From Triglochin maritima (lineage: Eukaryota; Streptophyta; Magnoliopsida; Alismatales; Juncaginaceae), in assembly GCA_963682175.1 (NCBI GenBank), contig OY821777.1, positions 5,535,501-5,599,500 on the forward strand: a DNA stretch of 64,000 nt. The letters are read 5' to 3'. Shown here in pieces: positions 47,404-61,400 of this stretch (the stretch's first letter is position 1; every line of letters begins with the position of its first letter). The position numbers and the translations under genes were made by a program. The notes beneath the pieces are model-generated. The model made no database searches. It worked only from the letters and a program-made list of their open reading frames with translations, and had not been told where the DNA came from.

Positions 47404-50400
47404 TCATCTTTCTTTCAGCACCACATAGCTTGAACCATTTGTTTTCTGTATTTTGGATATTCTTTTCAATATCTCCGCAAAAGCATTTTTATCCTGCAAT
47501 GATTGATGCAAGGGGCTTATGGTTAGCTCTTCCAAGATAAATGTATATACAAAATTATAAAACACGTGATCAAATAGAGTTGCAATCAAAGTTAAGTTGG
47601 AACACAAAACTTGAACAAGTATAACTGCACAAGTAAAAAGACCAAAGCTATTCTTAAGTTGGAGAGTAGCATGTGTTTCACAAGTTGGATAGTAGCATGT
47701 TTGCACAAGGAGATCCAAATGACTTGATGATCTGCACATTCTATTAGGAAACCATGTGTGCTACCCTTAATAAAAGAAATAGCAGCCAGATATTTATTAA
47801 TCCGCAGCAATAAAGAAATAAACAAGTAAATAATGACAACATTCTGCAACAATATCCTGGGTGGATAAGAACCAAGTTGTACAAAATCTTCCCATAAGCA
47901 CTCAGTTGATGCAGCTTAAATTATTCAAGCAAAGGTTCCTTAAAATTCTAAAGTGCAGTTGTCATTTTAGAAAATGCAAATGACTGCAACGCAGCTTTCA
48001 AATACCATATATTTTCAAAAAGAGAGATTGTGAGCCAAACCTCCTTCTCCTGCAATCTCGGTTTAAATTTAGCAACCAAGTCTTGAGTTTTCATTGGACC
48101 CAAAGTCGATAGGACCTTTCGGATTTCCTCTTCAGATACAGGACCTAAAGATGCAGCATGCACAGATTTTGAAGGGGCTTTTGCAGATGCAGCCTTTGAC
48201 GTGGAAGGATGCTCATCTTTAACAGGTGTAAGCTTAGTGTCCTGATCCAAGCGTAACTTCTCATGAATATCATTTATAGAAAGTATTGAAGTCACAGATG
48301 TTAAAATTATGAAAACAATAATTGGCAAGCATGTGTGAAACAGGAGTTTAAAAATACAAACTCATCACAAAGACAGAAAAACAAATGGGTTTGGTTTGAC
48401 CCAGAACAGCAAGTGCCAAGACTCATTGTGTTCCCTTAGGCCAAAACTAACTAATAAATTGTGGAGATGCTACCAAAACACCGGACAAACAAAAGTTGAC
48501 GCTATGGATTTCAAGATACAGGCTCAGATAAGAAGCATTTCCGGTTATAAAAATAAAAAAGAAACTTGACCTTATAGTTTGTTAAGATGAATCAGTTGCA
48601 AGGATAAGAAAGACATAAAAGTCTAAAACAGACCAACTACTTCGAATGCAGAATCTTACATTTTCTGCTTTCACTTTTTTTGAAGGAGCCCCATTCTTAG
48701 CATCATCATTGCTTGGTTTCCTTTTTGATTTTGATGACTTTGAAGCAGAAGGTGTCCCCTTTGAAGAAGCTGCTGGTGTTGTTTTTGGAACACTAGCATC
48801 ATTTGATTCCTCTTTAAGGGCATCTTTGTGTTTTGGAGCTAGTACAGGAGAAGAATCATCATCAATCTGCAAGAAAAAGAATGCAGTCATTAGTCATGGA
48901 GGAATCAGGATAATGCTTCCATCTGCTTCACGACAAACTACTCCAACAAATCAACAAACAAACCCCACTGAAAGCTATGTCAACTAGACAACTACATAAG
49001 ATAAAAACGACTTACATCATCTTCGTCCTCGTCATCTTCAGCATCAGATTCATTTAATCCACCAGCTCGGCCAAGAAGCTTTTTCAGCTCCTTTCCAGAC
49101 TTACTTAGGCCTCCCTCCTCTTCACTTTCGTCATTCTCATCCTAAATTTGCATGAAGGATGTTTCCAAAATCAATTTACAAAATGCTAGGAAAAAATAAG
49201 GGAGAGAATCCACTTGTGCAAGTTAGAAGCTAAAGAGAGAATAGAACTGTTAAGCCATGTAATAGAGTTTACATGGTGACAACTAAAAACTCACATACAA
49301 TCTAGATAAGGAATATGCACTGCCCCAAACACCACATGTCATGCATATATATGCAGACAAAGGGTTTTTTTTGTTGGATTGGGCAGACAGAGATTTATGA
49401 CCATATAACAATCACATAACAGCAATATTAGACTTAACAATCATGACATGGACCCTACATTTTTCAATCATCTCTGTCCAATTTTGTCAATTTAACCATT
49501 TAAAAAACATATTTCCACGTATCCTTCAAAATCCTTCTGTTTCAAATTAACGAGTTGTATTTTATTATTGGTTCATGCAAAGGTCCCTACACGAGTGACC
49601 TTTCGAAGTCAATAATACACCTTTGTATCCTTACATACTTCCCACGGTAGCTACATCGGCAACTGCCAAACATCAACAAATGATTTATGAGATCTAGACA
49701 AACTCAAAGAGCATGCTGCCATGAAGCAATTAACGACAAATGGGACTCCAATTTCATCATTCATTTTGTTGCTTGGGATGCTATTTTGGGAGCCTTTGTG
49801 CACGAGAGTTTCCCCAGCACCCAAAAGAATCTCCATTCCTTTTTGACATGATTTTCTTTTCGTGTTTTCTACATGTCCCAAATTACCCACTAATACCTCA
49901 TAAAGTTGCATTTTCTAATATTTTGAATAAGTCCTTGGCATTTTTTTACCAATTCAAATAATAGCAGACATTATTTTTACTATTATATTTTCTCTTTATA
50001 TGGTGCTAATGTTCTTTGTATGCTCTATCCCTTCATGTAAATATTATTTCATATGAAGGACGTACACTTCAAATTTGATAGCAACATTCATACTCAATAA
50101 TTTGCTACCATTACATACTATATTAATTTCCATGGCCAATTTTTTTCTAGGTTCTGATAAAAAGAACTTTGTTTCTTGGGTTTTACTTATGTTTTACACA
50201 AACATATTTATGAATGACGTATTAATTTGATTTGATTTATCAACATCATTCTGTTATTTAATTTTATCCACATTTTAATGAAAAAATATTTTATGTACTA
50301 GAGTCCATGTAAAGTGGTCCTATTATTCTCCTTATAAAAAAAGTTAATACCAAGTTAGATTTTAGAATTTTCAAGTTCAAATTGAAAATACCACCGGAAG

Positions 50401-53400
50401 TATATGTATATTAATAGAACTTGAAATTAGTATAACTACCGGTCAAAGGTTGATTTTATCTTTAATTTGTGATATGACACTTTGCTAATTGAAATGACAT
50501 TAGAAAATACAATGCAATTCTAATCCATTCTCATGCAAGGATTTAAAACCACATATGCGACCTTGTGCGGCTGGGTGCCCAGGGCGCATAAGCAGTTGCA
50601 CATCTATTAAAAAAATTGATTTTTTTTGAAAAATAACACATAAAAATTCGAAAACAGACAAAAACAGTTGACCCCCACAACGCCTTCTTCTTCCTTCTTC
50701 AACGTCATCTTCCCCTCTTTTTTTTCTTCCTCTCAAAGACTCAAACTCCTCTCTCATCTCCATTCTCCACCTACCCCACCCCACCAGCCCCTGCACCATG
50801 CCCTATGTGGTCGCATATGCGGCATGTGCGGCCGCACAATGGACACACAAGTTGCACCCTGTTGGGTGCGACTGTGCGGGAGTCACATATGCGACCCCAG
50901 CCTCCCAGACCGCATTGTGCGGCTGCATACCGAGTATGCGACCGCACATTAAAACGTTGTTCTCGTGTAACGAAATGATATACACCTAGAATAAAATCAC
51001 TATTTTTTCCCCAAATCGATATCCAATTGTGCTACCTAGAAGCAAGAATGCAATTCCACTCCCAAGTGATTTCGTTTAAACAAATACAACACATTATGAC
51101 AAGGCTTTCATGACAAAATAACATTTTTTTCGAGGATCCACTTATATACACAAGTTTGTACAGGAAACAAGAATCGTAGGTCAAGGATAAATAATTAGGA
51201 GGCTATGGTCTAAGCAGGAAGCACAATAGTAGAACTAACAACTTAAGCCTGAGTGACATGGCTATAGTGAGATTCATTGAAAGTAGATAGTAAACATTCA
51301 CACCTCCCTAAAAATTCGCAAAATGTATATAAAAATAATAATTTAAGGTACACGCAGACTAGAATAACTAATGGCAACTTGCAAGTTGCAAAATTGCAAT
51401 AATTCATAGGTGGATTTTGCTTTCTTACTTGCTTAATTTCTGGTGGAGCGGGAATCTCAGGAGCCAACTCTTCTCGCTCTTCTGGATCATTACCAACAGC
51501 TTCATCATCATCAGTAAAGATCTCTTCATGCTCCCAATCATCACCTAGAAAGAGGAAAGAATAGAGATATAAATTACACAAGAAGGTGGCAACCATTGTA
51601 ACTGTGAGGACATATACAAATATACCTATAATTGGAACAATCACACTCAAACATTTTTAGTTGTTGTGGCCATACCTAAAAATTTGTATCATTTAGTACA
51701 CGCTTAGTCAATATTATGGTTAGGAGAAACAAAAATAACTTTTATATGAAAACTTATACTAATCATATAGTATGTAGAGCACAAGAAAACTTTCAACATC
51801 ATTTTTTTTATCGTTAACTTTCAACATCATTCTTGGCATTTCAAAGCAAAGAAAAATTGGAACAAGGATAACACAAAATCTGAAAGCATGAGAACTTTGC
51901 AATCATAGGATGTCTCAAAAGAAAATTGATTCAAGCATGTTTCCATATTGCAAAGTACCAATGCATGATGATGATATTTGTCAATCATACAAGACAAATA
52001 AAATAATAGATCATGAAACATTTAAAAAAAAATCCAAGCAGGGAAAAAGGGAAAAAGACCCAAAAAAATATCAGTCGGGTTACACTGGGGGGCGGTTCGA
52101 CTTTTCAACCGGTTGAAGAACTAGCTTAACCGTGACATAACAACAGAAATTGCTTTCCTAACATTTGATAACAGATTCTCAGAATTCTGCTATCTTGATT
52201 CTTGAATAGTTCAATCTGTAGAAGGGCTATGCTAATTTAGTGTAACAACCAAAACCAATTTAGATATATGAAATGGCAGAAATTACCCTTTTCAACCTCA
52301 TCATCATCCAAATCAAAATCACGGTCTCTTCCACCATCTTCATCATCATCATTTTTCTTGTTGAGATTCAATTTGTTCTTCCGTGCTTCCTCCTCATCCT
52401 CATCTTCTTCACCACGATCAGAGTGGTTTCCGTCGTCATCAGTTTTTCCTTTCTTTGAACGTCCAGCATCCATATTGCTCCGGCCAGAGCTTTCATTCTT
52501 CATCACTTCACCAAAAGCAGCAGCACCATTAGTTGCTGCTTTCATCATCCATCTTTCATAACCTGTTGCATTGTTTTTTCTCTTGTTCATTTTCTCTTCA
52601 GCTTCCTCTAGTGTAAGCTGCTTATATTGGGCAACTTTATTAAAATTGTACCTGCAAAATTTAATTCAAAAATCAATTAGACAGTTATTTTCCCAGACAC
52701 GTCCAATTTCATGCTATAGCAACATGAAACTACTTCGTGAAGTGCTGGAACAAATAAGATGTTAGCAGATGATGAAAAGAAAAACAAGCAACTGAGATTT
52801 GTTACTGATAGAGTGAGAGATGCATGGTTATACATACCAAGAACCCGCAGGTATTGCAACGAACTCCTTTCCTTGCATCATGAGCAGATAATAAGTTGCA
52901 GACTGTGCACCCTCATAGTGACCCTGATATTGATGTTGGCCAGTCTCATCCTCCAAGACCCATGGCTTATTTTTGTATTTTTCCTGTTGAGAACCAACAG
53001 GTACAAACAATATATACCGTAAGCAACTAGTTGTTAATGGATTAAAAAATTGAAAGATAAAAAAAATTACATCCTTAAAAATAGATATAAATACATTATA
53101 TTTGGCTCGTTTTCTGCATATTTCATCCAAAGCACTAAGAAATAACACGATGTGAAGAAATACTAAGCAAAGAAAGGAGAAAGCTTACAAGAGAATGATG
53201 AGACAAAGAATTATATGGCCCAACATGGTGAGAATAATAAGAATCAATGAATTGTGACACATGGAACTGGAGACTAGAGTAGACCAACATAGCATGAAGC
53301 CGTGAAGTTATGAAAGCAGTAACAAAACCAATACCCGCAAACTGTCAGTGAGTTGACGTCCTTGAAGGCCTTCTTTTTGAAGAGTCCATTTATTTTCTGC

Positions 53401-55129
53401 ACTTCTCTTTCTTGAAAATGGAGGCAGGCCTGTTGGAAATCTACCAATGCTGAAAGTCTTGTCAGAACCAGTGCTTGCGCGAACATTGTATTCCTGCCCG
53501 GGAAAAAAGTCATTTGTCATGATCAAGGAGAACATTTGATACAGATTGAGGAATTGTGGTCATGGTATTGTATTGTTGGTTTGTTGCCTTCAGCTTTATG
53601 GTTTATCATCCTCTGTGTATTGCAGCAATAGAAAAATAAACCTCACCACATTCCAATTTGTTGGTTCCCGTCCACATCACTCTTTGCCACATCAATATTT
53701 ATTAAGTATTTAACGCAAGCAACAAGGTGTGGGTCTGCTCAGACACGGATGCGCATATCGTTTTACATTCTAACGCCACCCTCCGCTCAGTGTTACACGA
53801 ATCCTAATAGAAGAACTCTCTCTGATTCTACACGTTGTCCTTGGGTTGTGGTTACACATGTGATGCTAGCCCAAAGCCCCCTCTACTTCCAGAATAACGT
53901 TCCTTCTTTGAGAAATGGAAGTAGCTAATATGCTAATTCTTGGGACTGCTAAAAGCTACTGAAGTAACTAGTGTGTTTGACGATTGATTAGTTTGGTATG
54001 CCATTACCTATTTGGCATGTCAGTACCTACTTTGCACCATCTCATCTACCCTAACTGCAAAAAATTGACGCTTCATTGCATGATTTGCATCCAATATTGG
54101 AATTTGGAACCTGAATTTTGTTCTGCTTGTTTGGTCATTCCTTTACACTTACAATCCACGCATACAATGTCAACTCCGACGACATTCAGTAAATTGTTCT
54201 AAGATAAGAAACAATAAATAATTTCATACCTATTCGACGTGGTCCTGTTTTATGCCATTATACATTCAAAATCCAAAAATCCTCTTTCCAAGAATCCTCT
54301 ATTGTAGTTCATCAAATAAAGAGAGTGATTAGGGTACAACATGACCAGCTTCTTGAAAGATGACAATCATTGCCTATGTTTTCCTGGATATCAAAATCCC
54401 AAAAACTTCTAGGTGCCATTCAAATGACCATGTTGAAAAATCTATAGTTTGAAATGTCAATACACAGCCATTTGAACTTTCAAAACATAGTCACCCATAG
54501 AATAATAAATGGGCTTGTCACGCAACTTCTCACAACTTGCTACCAAAGAAGCAACAAATGAAATTTGTTTTCTTTTCTCACTGTGAATCAACCAATCACC
54601 CCACATTCACAAAGCAAAACACTCCAAAGCCAATCCAACCTCGTCCTCAATCGTAATTCTTTTTCCTCAAGCATCGCCAAAGGACTTCAACCTGTGAAAT
54701 TTTGTTGGTCCACCACCTTTACAAAACCTAAGCATTTGGGTAACATATGAGAATCCAACTTTCTTATAGAGTGTTGCACGTTTTTCGTGTTTAGCAACGT
54801 GAGACAATTTCCTCAATCGTAATTCTTTCTTCCTCAAGCATCCACCAAAGGACTCCAACCAATCCTCAAGTCATCTCAGTCGTTTCAATCCAACCCCGAC
54901 TCGACCGATCCCGAAAAAGAAGATGAAATCAGGGAAGGAGATGGAGGGAGGGACTGACCCTGATCAAGTTGGAGATGACGGCGTTGCACTCGTAGCACTT
55001 GGACCTGTTCTCCGCCATGGTCTTGCCGCACGAGAGGCAGAGGGTGAGGTGCTTGCAGTTGCTCCCGTACAGATCCGACGTGGATCCGCACCCGCCGCAC
55101 GACGGCTTCAGCATCAGATCGAACGACAT
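47404..55129 (-). CDS. RAP74: Transcription initiation factor IIF subunit alpha (RAP74)
   Basis: Nine exons join in frame: 55129-54959, 53493-53335, 52983-52838, 52651-52287, 51544-51429, 49141-49016, 48866-48660, 48241-48041 and 47493-47404, giving 526 aa, close to the Arabidopsis protein. The plant-type N-terminus has Cys pairs (CGGCG, CLSCG, CYEC). The heterodimerisation region follows, with KPWVLEDETGQ, YYLLMMQGKEF and AGSWYNFNKVAQYKQLTLEEAEEKM. The centre is acidic and Lys-rich (DDWEHEEIFTDDDEAVGNDPEE, EEGGLSKSGKELKKLLG). The C-terminal winged helix (EEEIRKVLSTLGPMKTQDLV, AEILKRISKIQK) would bind TFIIB/FCP1-type partners. It works with TFIIF-beta at RNA polymerase II promoters. MSFDL is taken as the start because an upstream in-frame Met would add a non-conserved tail. 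Confidence 0.96.
50534..50975. mobile_element. GC-rich palindromic insertion in a TFIIF-alpha intron
   Basis: In the 2.3-kb intron 5, GCATATGCG, TGCGGCCGCAC and GGTCGCAT motifs crowd both ends (50548-50600 and 50808-50955) around a CT-rich centre. The arms point toward each other as inverted repeats. It looks like a small DNA transposon; the class and exact ends are unresolved. Confidence 0.5.
54640..54865. repeat. Direct repeat in TFIIF-alpha intron 1
   Basis: A block beginning CCTCAATCGTAATTCTTT and continuing CCTCAAGCAT...CCAAAGGACT occurs at about 54642-54692 and again at about 54813-54863, 171 bp apart, with a few differences. Confidence 0.8.
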
Positions 55130-56896
55130 CCCTAACCCTAACCCTAATCCGAGGGGAAGAGAGGGGTTTCTGGATCGGTACGCGAGCTCGGAAAACCTTC
55201 CAGTTCGAGTTTTTTTTCTCGACGACACAAAAGTCCGAAGAGACGAATGAAATGAAACTAGAGAAGGAATTGTTAGTTTAAGGTGTAGTATAAATACTTT
55301 AGTTCTTCGTAATTGAATTACGTTGAATTTAATTATACGTAATTAGATTATACTAGTAATAATCTAGGTTTAAAATCATATTACAGTCAACATAACATAA
55401 AATGAGCAACAGATTGACATTTCATCGACGAAGAAAATTGCTTAACATAGTTAAATAATTAAAGGCAAAGATACATACAAAATCATTGTAAATAATCTTC
55501 ACCTCACCTCCAATATCATATTAAAATAAGCTGAATTGTATAACAAAACATGACCATGATAATCCATTTAAGTTATTAACTCAGATGTGAAATTGCTTCT
55601 ACAGACATGTCAAAGTTTCACAAACTGGGAAATACATTGTGTTTTGCCCAATGTCAGGAATTGGAATTGGTTTCTTCAGGAAACCAAAATTTACAAAATA
55701 ATATTTTTGAGTCTCTTAAATAAACAACATTTATGAAAAATCTTGAGAAATATTACTTTAGGAAGTTGGGGAGAAGTGTGATCCGCAGACAAGCTACTTT
55801 ATTAAATTTATAATCTTATTACGAATTTTAAACCCAAATCCACTAACTTTGTGTCAAGTAGATATTATCACTCTCATTGCCAACAATTCAACCTTAAGAA
55901 GACAACACATGGAACAACTAGGGTGACAATGGGTTTGAGTTTAACCTGTCATTCTGTTCTAATTTGTCATGTTAGGTGGAATGATTTGAAGATGTTCTTG
56001 AGCAAGGAAGGGATGTCAAATGCACTAAGACTCTTTTTTTTCTACACCAACTCAATCCTAATTCAAGCTAATAATGATTCAAGGCATCGATGTTGATGCT
56101 ACCTACACTCTGGTCAACACGACGGACCAAGTTGATGCAAAACTAGTTGATTGGGACCTTAATAACAATCTAGGCCGATGAAGCTGGAGTTGTGGGGTGT
56201 AGCAACTAGTAAGCCTTTAAATCTTTGATGAGGCGGTGGGGGACTCATTTGAAACATGTGAAATTATTGCCGGAGAAAAATACATCTATCTAATATTTAG
56301 ACACTTTATCGTTTGTAATTGTTAAAAAATAATCTCATATTGGTTAAAATGAAGATTTTCTCTTTAATTATAAGTTAGAATGTCCATTCACTAATTGTTA
56401 AATTGATTTTGAGTTTGATACTCACACTTCATTATATTCTTAAAGTTTGAAAGTCAAACGGTCAGCTTAACACATTCATCCTTATTGTTCGGTAATAAAA
56501 AATTTATTTTTGGAATGGATTTAATTCGGTGGATTTATGTAGAAAGTCCAAATATTACAAACTCTTACAAATAAAAAATTTATCTTTGAAATCAAACTCT
56601 TACAAAAATTCCTGTAGAAAGTCCAAATATTATCACCCAAAACAATAATCGATCCCCTTAGAATAACATGGATCAAAATCAAAAGTTACGAATACAAATT
56701 GCAGCAGTAGAACACCTAAGATTTTCTGAATACTTAATCACTTATTCATAATAACTGATTTTCAAAAATTAATCACCCGTACGTAATTCAGAAATTCGAG
56801 GAAAATCCGTCTACAACAAAAATGATATTTTACTCCACTATACCACCTCCGGTGCGCAAAAGCATAAACACAAGTTAACATTCCAAAACCAAAATC
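55130..56896. other. Intergenic upstream of TFIIF-alpha
   Basis: GC-richer leader near 55130-55250 with an ACCCTA trimer (55130-55146), then AT-rich DNA. No gene recognised. Confidence 0.5.
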
Positions 56897-57764
56897 ATGT
56901 TAGATATTGTCGTGGAATCCGATTCCCTCGACTCCTCCTCCATATTCTCTCGCCGAAGCCATCGCTCCACTTCCCCTTCGATCGCAACCCCCAACTCGAA
57001 GCCCAAGGTGCCCTTCCTAGATTTCGTCGATTCCAAAACTCGAATTTATCCGGTTTTTCGAAATACTAATGCTAAGAATTTGCCTTTTTAGGAAACATCG
57101 TTTCTTTCCTGCGAAAGGTCACGACTGAATTAAGGTTCTTCTTCTTCTTCTTCTTCTGGGTTTGTTTTGAAATTTTGGTTTTCGGTGGCAAATATATTGC
57201 GAAATCACTCTCAAATGCTAGATTATGGATCTAAACTCCTCGAGAATCATTAGGATGTTCTAAATGTTAGGAGTTGAAGATCAATCTTCGAAATCGCGAT
57301 TTGGTTGTCATGATTTGTTGGAATCGCAATTCGGAACATTTGATTTACAAATGTAGCTTCGGAAAGGAGTTGCATGCAGTAGAGTAGAGCATTTCGCGTG
57401 ATCAGCGGAATGGAATACACGGATCAACTAGAGATGTGTTTGATCAACTGGTGACTAGTGGAGATGCGCCACTCTACGTTTGTAAGAATGCGTCGAATTG
57501 TCGATGCGAGGCGGCAAGTCCATCTTGTTTCCGTACCAATTTCTCGACCATGGATTGAAAATGAGGACTTTCTTGTCCAAATGTCATTTTTCTCGCATTC
57601 TTGTTCCCCTTCCTAAACCATCATCTTCCTTTCTGGAACCCTTAATCCCGAATCTTCTTCCAGCTCCAATCGAACCTGACAGCCCCCAACTCCCATCTTC
57701 ACATTCTTCTCAACCATTCGTCTCCTCCTCCTATCTTTTTTCTGGTCGAGTGACGGGGAAGTAG
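56897..57764 (+). other. Two orphan open frames, possible decayed gene
   Basis: A 64-codon frame at 56897-57091 (MLDIVVESDSLDSSS, Ser-rich) and a frame at 57498-57764 (from MRTFLSKCHFSRILVPLPKP, Ser/Pro-rich, resembling an organelle presequence). Neither continues into a recognisable domain. They may be parts of a decayed gene or noncoding DNA; I cannot assign a function. Confidence 0.25.
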
Positions 57765-58413
57765 TCTTTTAGCCCATCTTCGGCTACAAGTCGGAGCAAA
57801 TTTTGGTGGCTTCAAGTTGCTACAAGTCTACGACTCCGAGCAGGAAGCAAAATCAGTATAACAAACATGGTAACGACTTAATGCGGGAGTTAGTCGGTAG
57901 GCAAAAAATCTTGTTGGTGTCCCAACTCACCCTTTATCTTCATGCAGCCCTCACCTCCATTTCCTTGCACCAGGTAATTTTTGTTTTTCTTCTCTCTTTC
58001 GCATGACGAACCCGATACGGAAGTGCTGATATTCGCTAATGAAGGCAATCCACCTATAGAGGATAATGTTGATGACTTGGTGGTGGTGAAAAAATGAGCA
58101 AAAAATTATGAATTAGTTTGGTTATGTTATTTTGTCTCGTATGTCAATTCTAACTGATCATCGATTTTTTTTGATGTGTTATATTATTCAATTTTTGGTA
58201 TACAGGTTAAAAATAGATATATTATTCTAAAACAATTTTAACGGCGGTATGTGTGCCATATTTTATCCTACCTTTTTGAAAATTGTTGTATCCTCATATC
58301 CGTATCGTGCTCGTGTCTCGTATTCATGTTGGTGCTTCCTTCCTTTTAATTTGCTTGCTCCATTTGTCTCAACTCTCAAGGCATAAAAGTCAAAAGAGGG
58401 AAAAGGAGTTTCC

Positions 58414-61400
58414 ATGGGTGCGGAGAATCCGAAACGGAGAGTAGCATTTGTGCTCATTGATGGGCTTGGGGATGTCTCTATGTCCAGATTTCAGTACAAG
58501 ACACCTCTTCAAGTTGCCAACACGCCAAATCTTGATGCAATTGCTTCAGCTGGAGTTAATGGGTTGATGGACCATGTGGAAGCAAGCTTAGCTTGCAGAA
58601 GTGACACGGCTCATCTTTCTTTGTTAGGTTATGATCCAAGAGTCTATTACAGAGGTAGAGGTGCATTTGAGTCGATGGGTGCTGGATTGGCTATGTCTCC
58701 AGGAGATATCGCATTTAAGGTGATGCCCTTGTGTACCATCACCTTGCATTTGCAAAATATTAATGATCACTGATACTAATTCCTTTGGTTTTCTTTCTGG
58801 TTATTGCAACAACACTGCATTAATATTACACATACTAAAATTTCGCTCTGCTAGAAGAAAAAAAGTGATATACTGAACTGATAATCTTTGTTAGTTTGTA
58901 GGCTTAACCAGGACAACTCTTGCTTTCAAGTTCTACTAGTAAAACGGGAAATGCCATGATTTATTATTATTTTTGAATATTGGCACCTCAGAGGAGTCAG
59001 AGCTGACATTTCTTTCTCCATTTTACCAGTCAAATTTTGCTACATTTGACGAAAATACTGGTATTGTCACCAGCAGAAGGGCTGATAGGCACTTCGAGGA
59101 AGAAGGTCCAATTCTGTGTTCAGCACTTGACAAGATGAAGCTGCCCTCCTTTCCTGAATATGAAGTGAGGGTTAGGTAACGAAACATGTCCAACTTTTAT
59201 AGCATCTACAGTTTAGGGCGTCGAAACAATTTTCAGCCTTACTTTTGATATTTGGTTGGAATCCCGGTGCTCGACCTTTCGGTCTGAGAGATGCTCCTGC
59301 CTCTATTTTGCCACACGTGAATGATTAAACAAAAGTAAAAATTATCATATGCTTTCTTGTCCTTGTGCAAATCAAAATGTTCAATCGAAAATTTGTGATC
59401 TGTAGAATGCAAGATGTTTCTTGTTCAGATACCATCCACAATGTCTTACTGGTGACATCTTTTACTGATTGTTATTTCTTATTTTAATGGATTCAACTAT
59501 TACGTCGTCAGCTTGTGCTTATCCTGTAAGCCCAGTTTAATTAGCAATTCACTCTATCATATCTTTTTTACTCAATTTCAGAGAACATTTGTTGTATGTA
59601 CATTTTTCTAGTTAAATTCTGCTAAAAAATGAAGTTTCTATTTTGGCTTTCCAACCATTTCTAGTACCCTTTGCACAGATATGCAACAGAACATAGGTGC
59701 GGTGTTGTAGTAAAAGGCCCGAGATTGAGTGGGAATATATCCGGCACTGATCCCCTGAAGGACAACCGCTTGTTTTTAAAAGCAAAACCGTTGGATGATT
59801 CAGAAGAAGCAAGGAACACTGCTGATGTGGTTAATGAGCTTTCTCAAGAGATATCAAAAATTCTTGTCTCTCACCCTTTAAACGCAAAACGTGCAATGGA
59901 AGGGAAGAACATTGCTAATCTTGTCCTTCTACGTGGGTGTGGTATCCGGATTGAGGTCAGTTTGGTAATGGTTGAAATATTATAGTTCTAGCACACACAA
60001 CAAGATATTTTTAACGAACACTACTATGATCAGTGATATTCATAGGCACGACAAAGTTTCACTAACTTAACAAAATCAGCAACAATGGCTGATAGGGTTG
60101 TGATATTTGCGGCTGATTTGTTTTCTTTGATCCTCTTGTACAGAATGGGCATCACATGTAATTACGCAAACCTTACACAGAGTTGTCATTAGCACTTGAT
60201 CGCTTTGGCATCACCTTTCTCCTTGATAGCTTGGGGAGTTTTCGTTATGGATTATATGAAAGTGATAAATTGAGACCTAATAATTTACTTTCTGCTGTAA
60301 TATATAGCTAAAAGTAGTAGTTATTTTTTATATCAAGAAACTATTAATTATTGAAACTGTAACTGCAGGTAGGTTTTGTCATGTCTTGTTTTCGAAACTA
60401 TGTACAACTAAGTGAACTTTTTTAATGTCCCCAAAAACACACACAAAGGATTTAGATGGTCAAGCTGTTTAAAATGAACCGAAATGAAACATATTATAAG
60501 GAGGCAAGCAAATGAAGGGAGTCATGGAGGGCCGACTACAAGAAGCAAAGCTTCGAATTATAATTGACATCCAAACCTAGTTGTAATTTTAATAAGCATA
60601 TAGGAAATCTAAAGTTATTCAAAATGTTGGTGTTTCACTCAGGTTCCTACGTTTGAGCAAAAACATGGTTTGGCTCCATGTATGGTAGCTCCAACTAAAA
60701 TCATTGCAGGGTTGGGTCTGTCACTCGGTATTGATATCCTCGAAGCTCCTGGTGCAACTGGAGACTATAGGACACTATTGACCAATAAATCAATCACAAT
60801 AGCTAAAGCACTTTCAGCTCCATTTCAGCCATGTCCAAATGTTTTCGTTCCTGGGGAGGATGAGCATAAACCTGGTCTATCTGATGGATATGATTTTGGC
60901 TTCCTCCATATCAAGGTAGCAGCTACTAATTTATTTTCCCAGAAGGAAGTTTCATAAAGTTCAATCCTTGATGTTAGTTTTTGTTCTAGACTGCTACAGT
61001 ATCATTAAGGTGTGCAGTGACTTCTCCATTACCATCTAATTTAGTGTAGTTTGTCGGATTTCCCTATTGATTTTTTTTCCTTTGTCGGGAAAACCCTTGA
61101 GGAAGTATCATTTAATTGATAATGCAAAAGTCACAATCTTGTCTGTTTCAGTTGGTTTTGATGTTTCTCTAAACTGGGTCGTGTAGGTTGTCTATGTTTT
61201 TAATGTTTCTCTAACTTAAGTTAGCTGCAATTTGTTGTTTGAAAATCTTGAATGAGCAAAGCCAGGTATGGCTTAGTTTTGATTCTTTAATACTAGCCTA
61301 TGAAAACTCTATTAGATTTCAGTAAACAAGTGTCAAAGTAGCCAGCTTCCGTAGTTCTGTCTGCTGTTCTCACATGTTCATTTGTATCTAGTAATGAAAT

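Noticed and set aside
52268..52561. Ser-rich plus-strand frame
   Set aside because: Antisense shadow of the acidic TFIIF-alpha exon 4.
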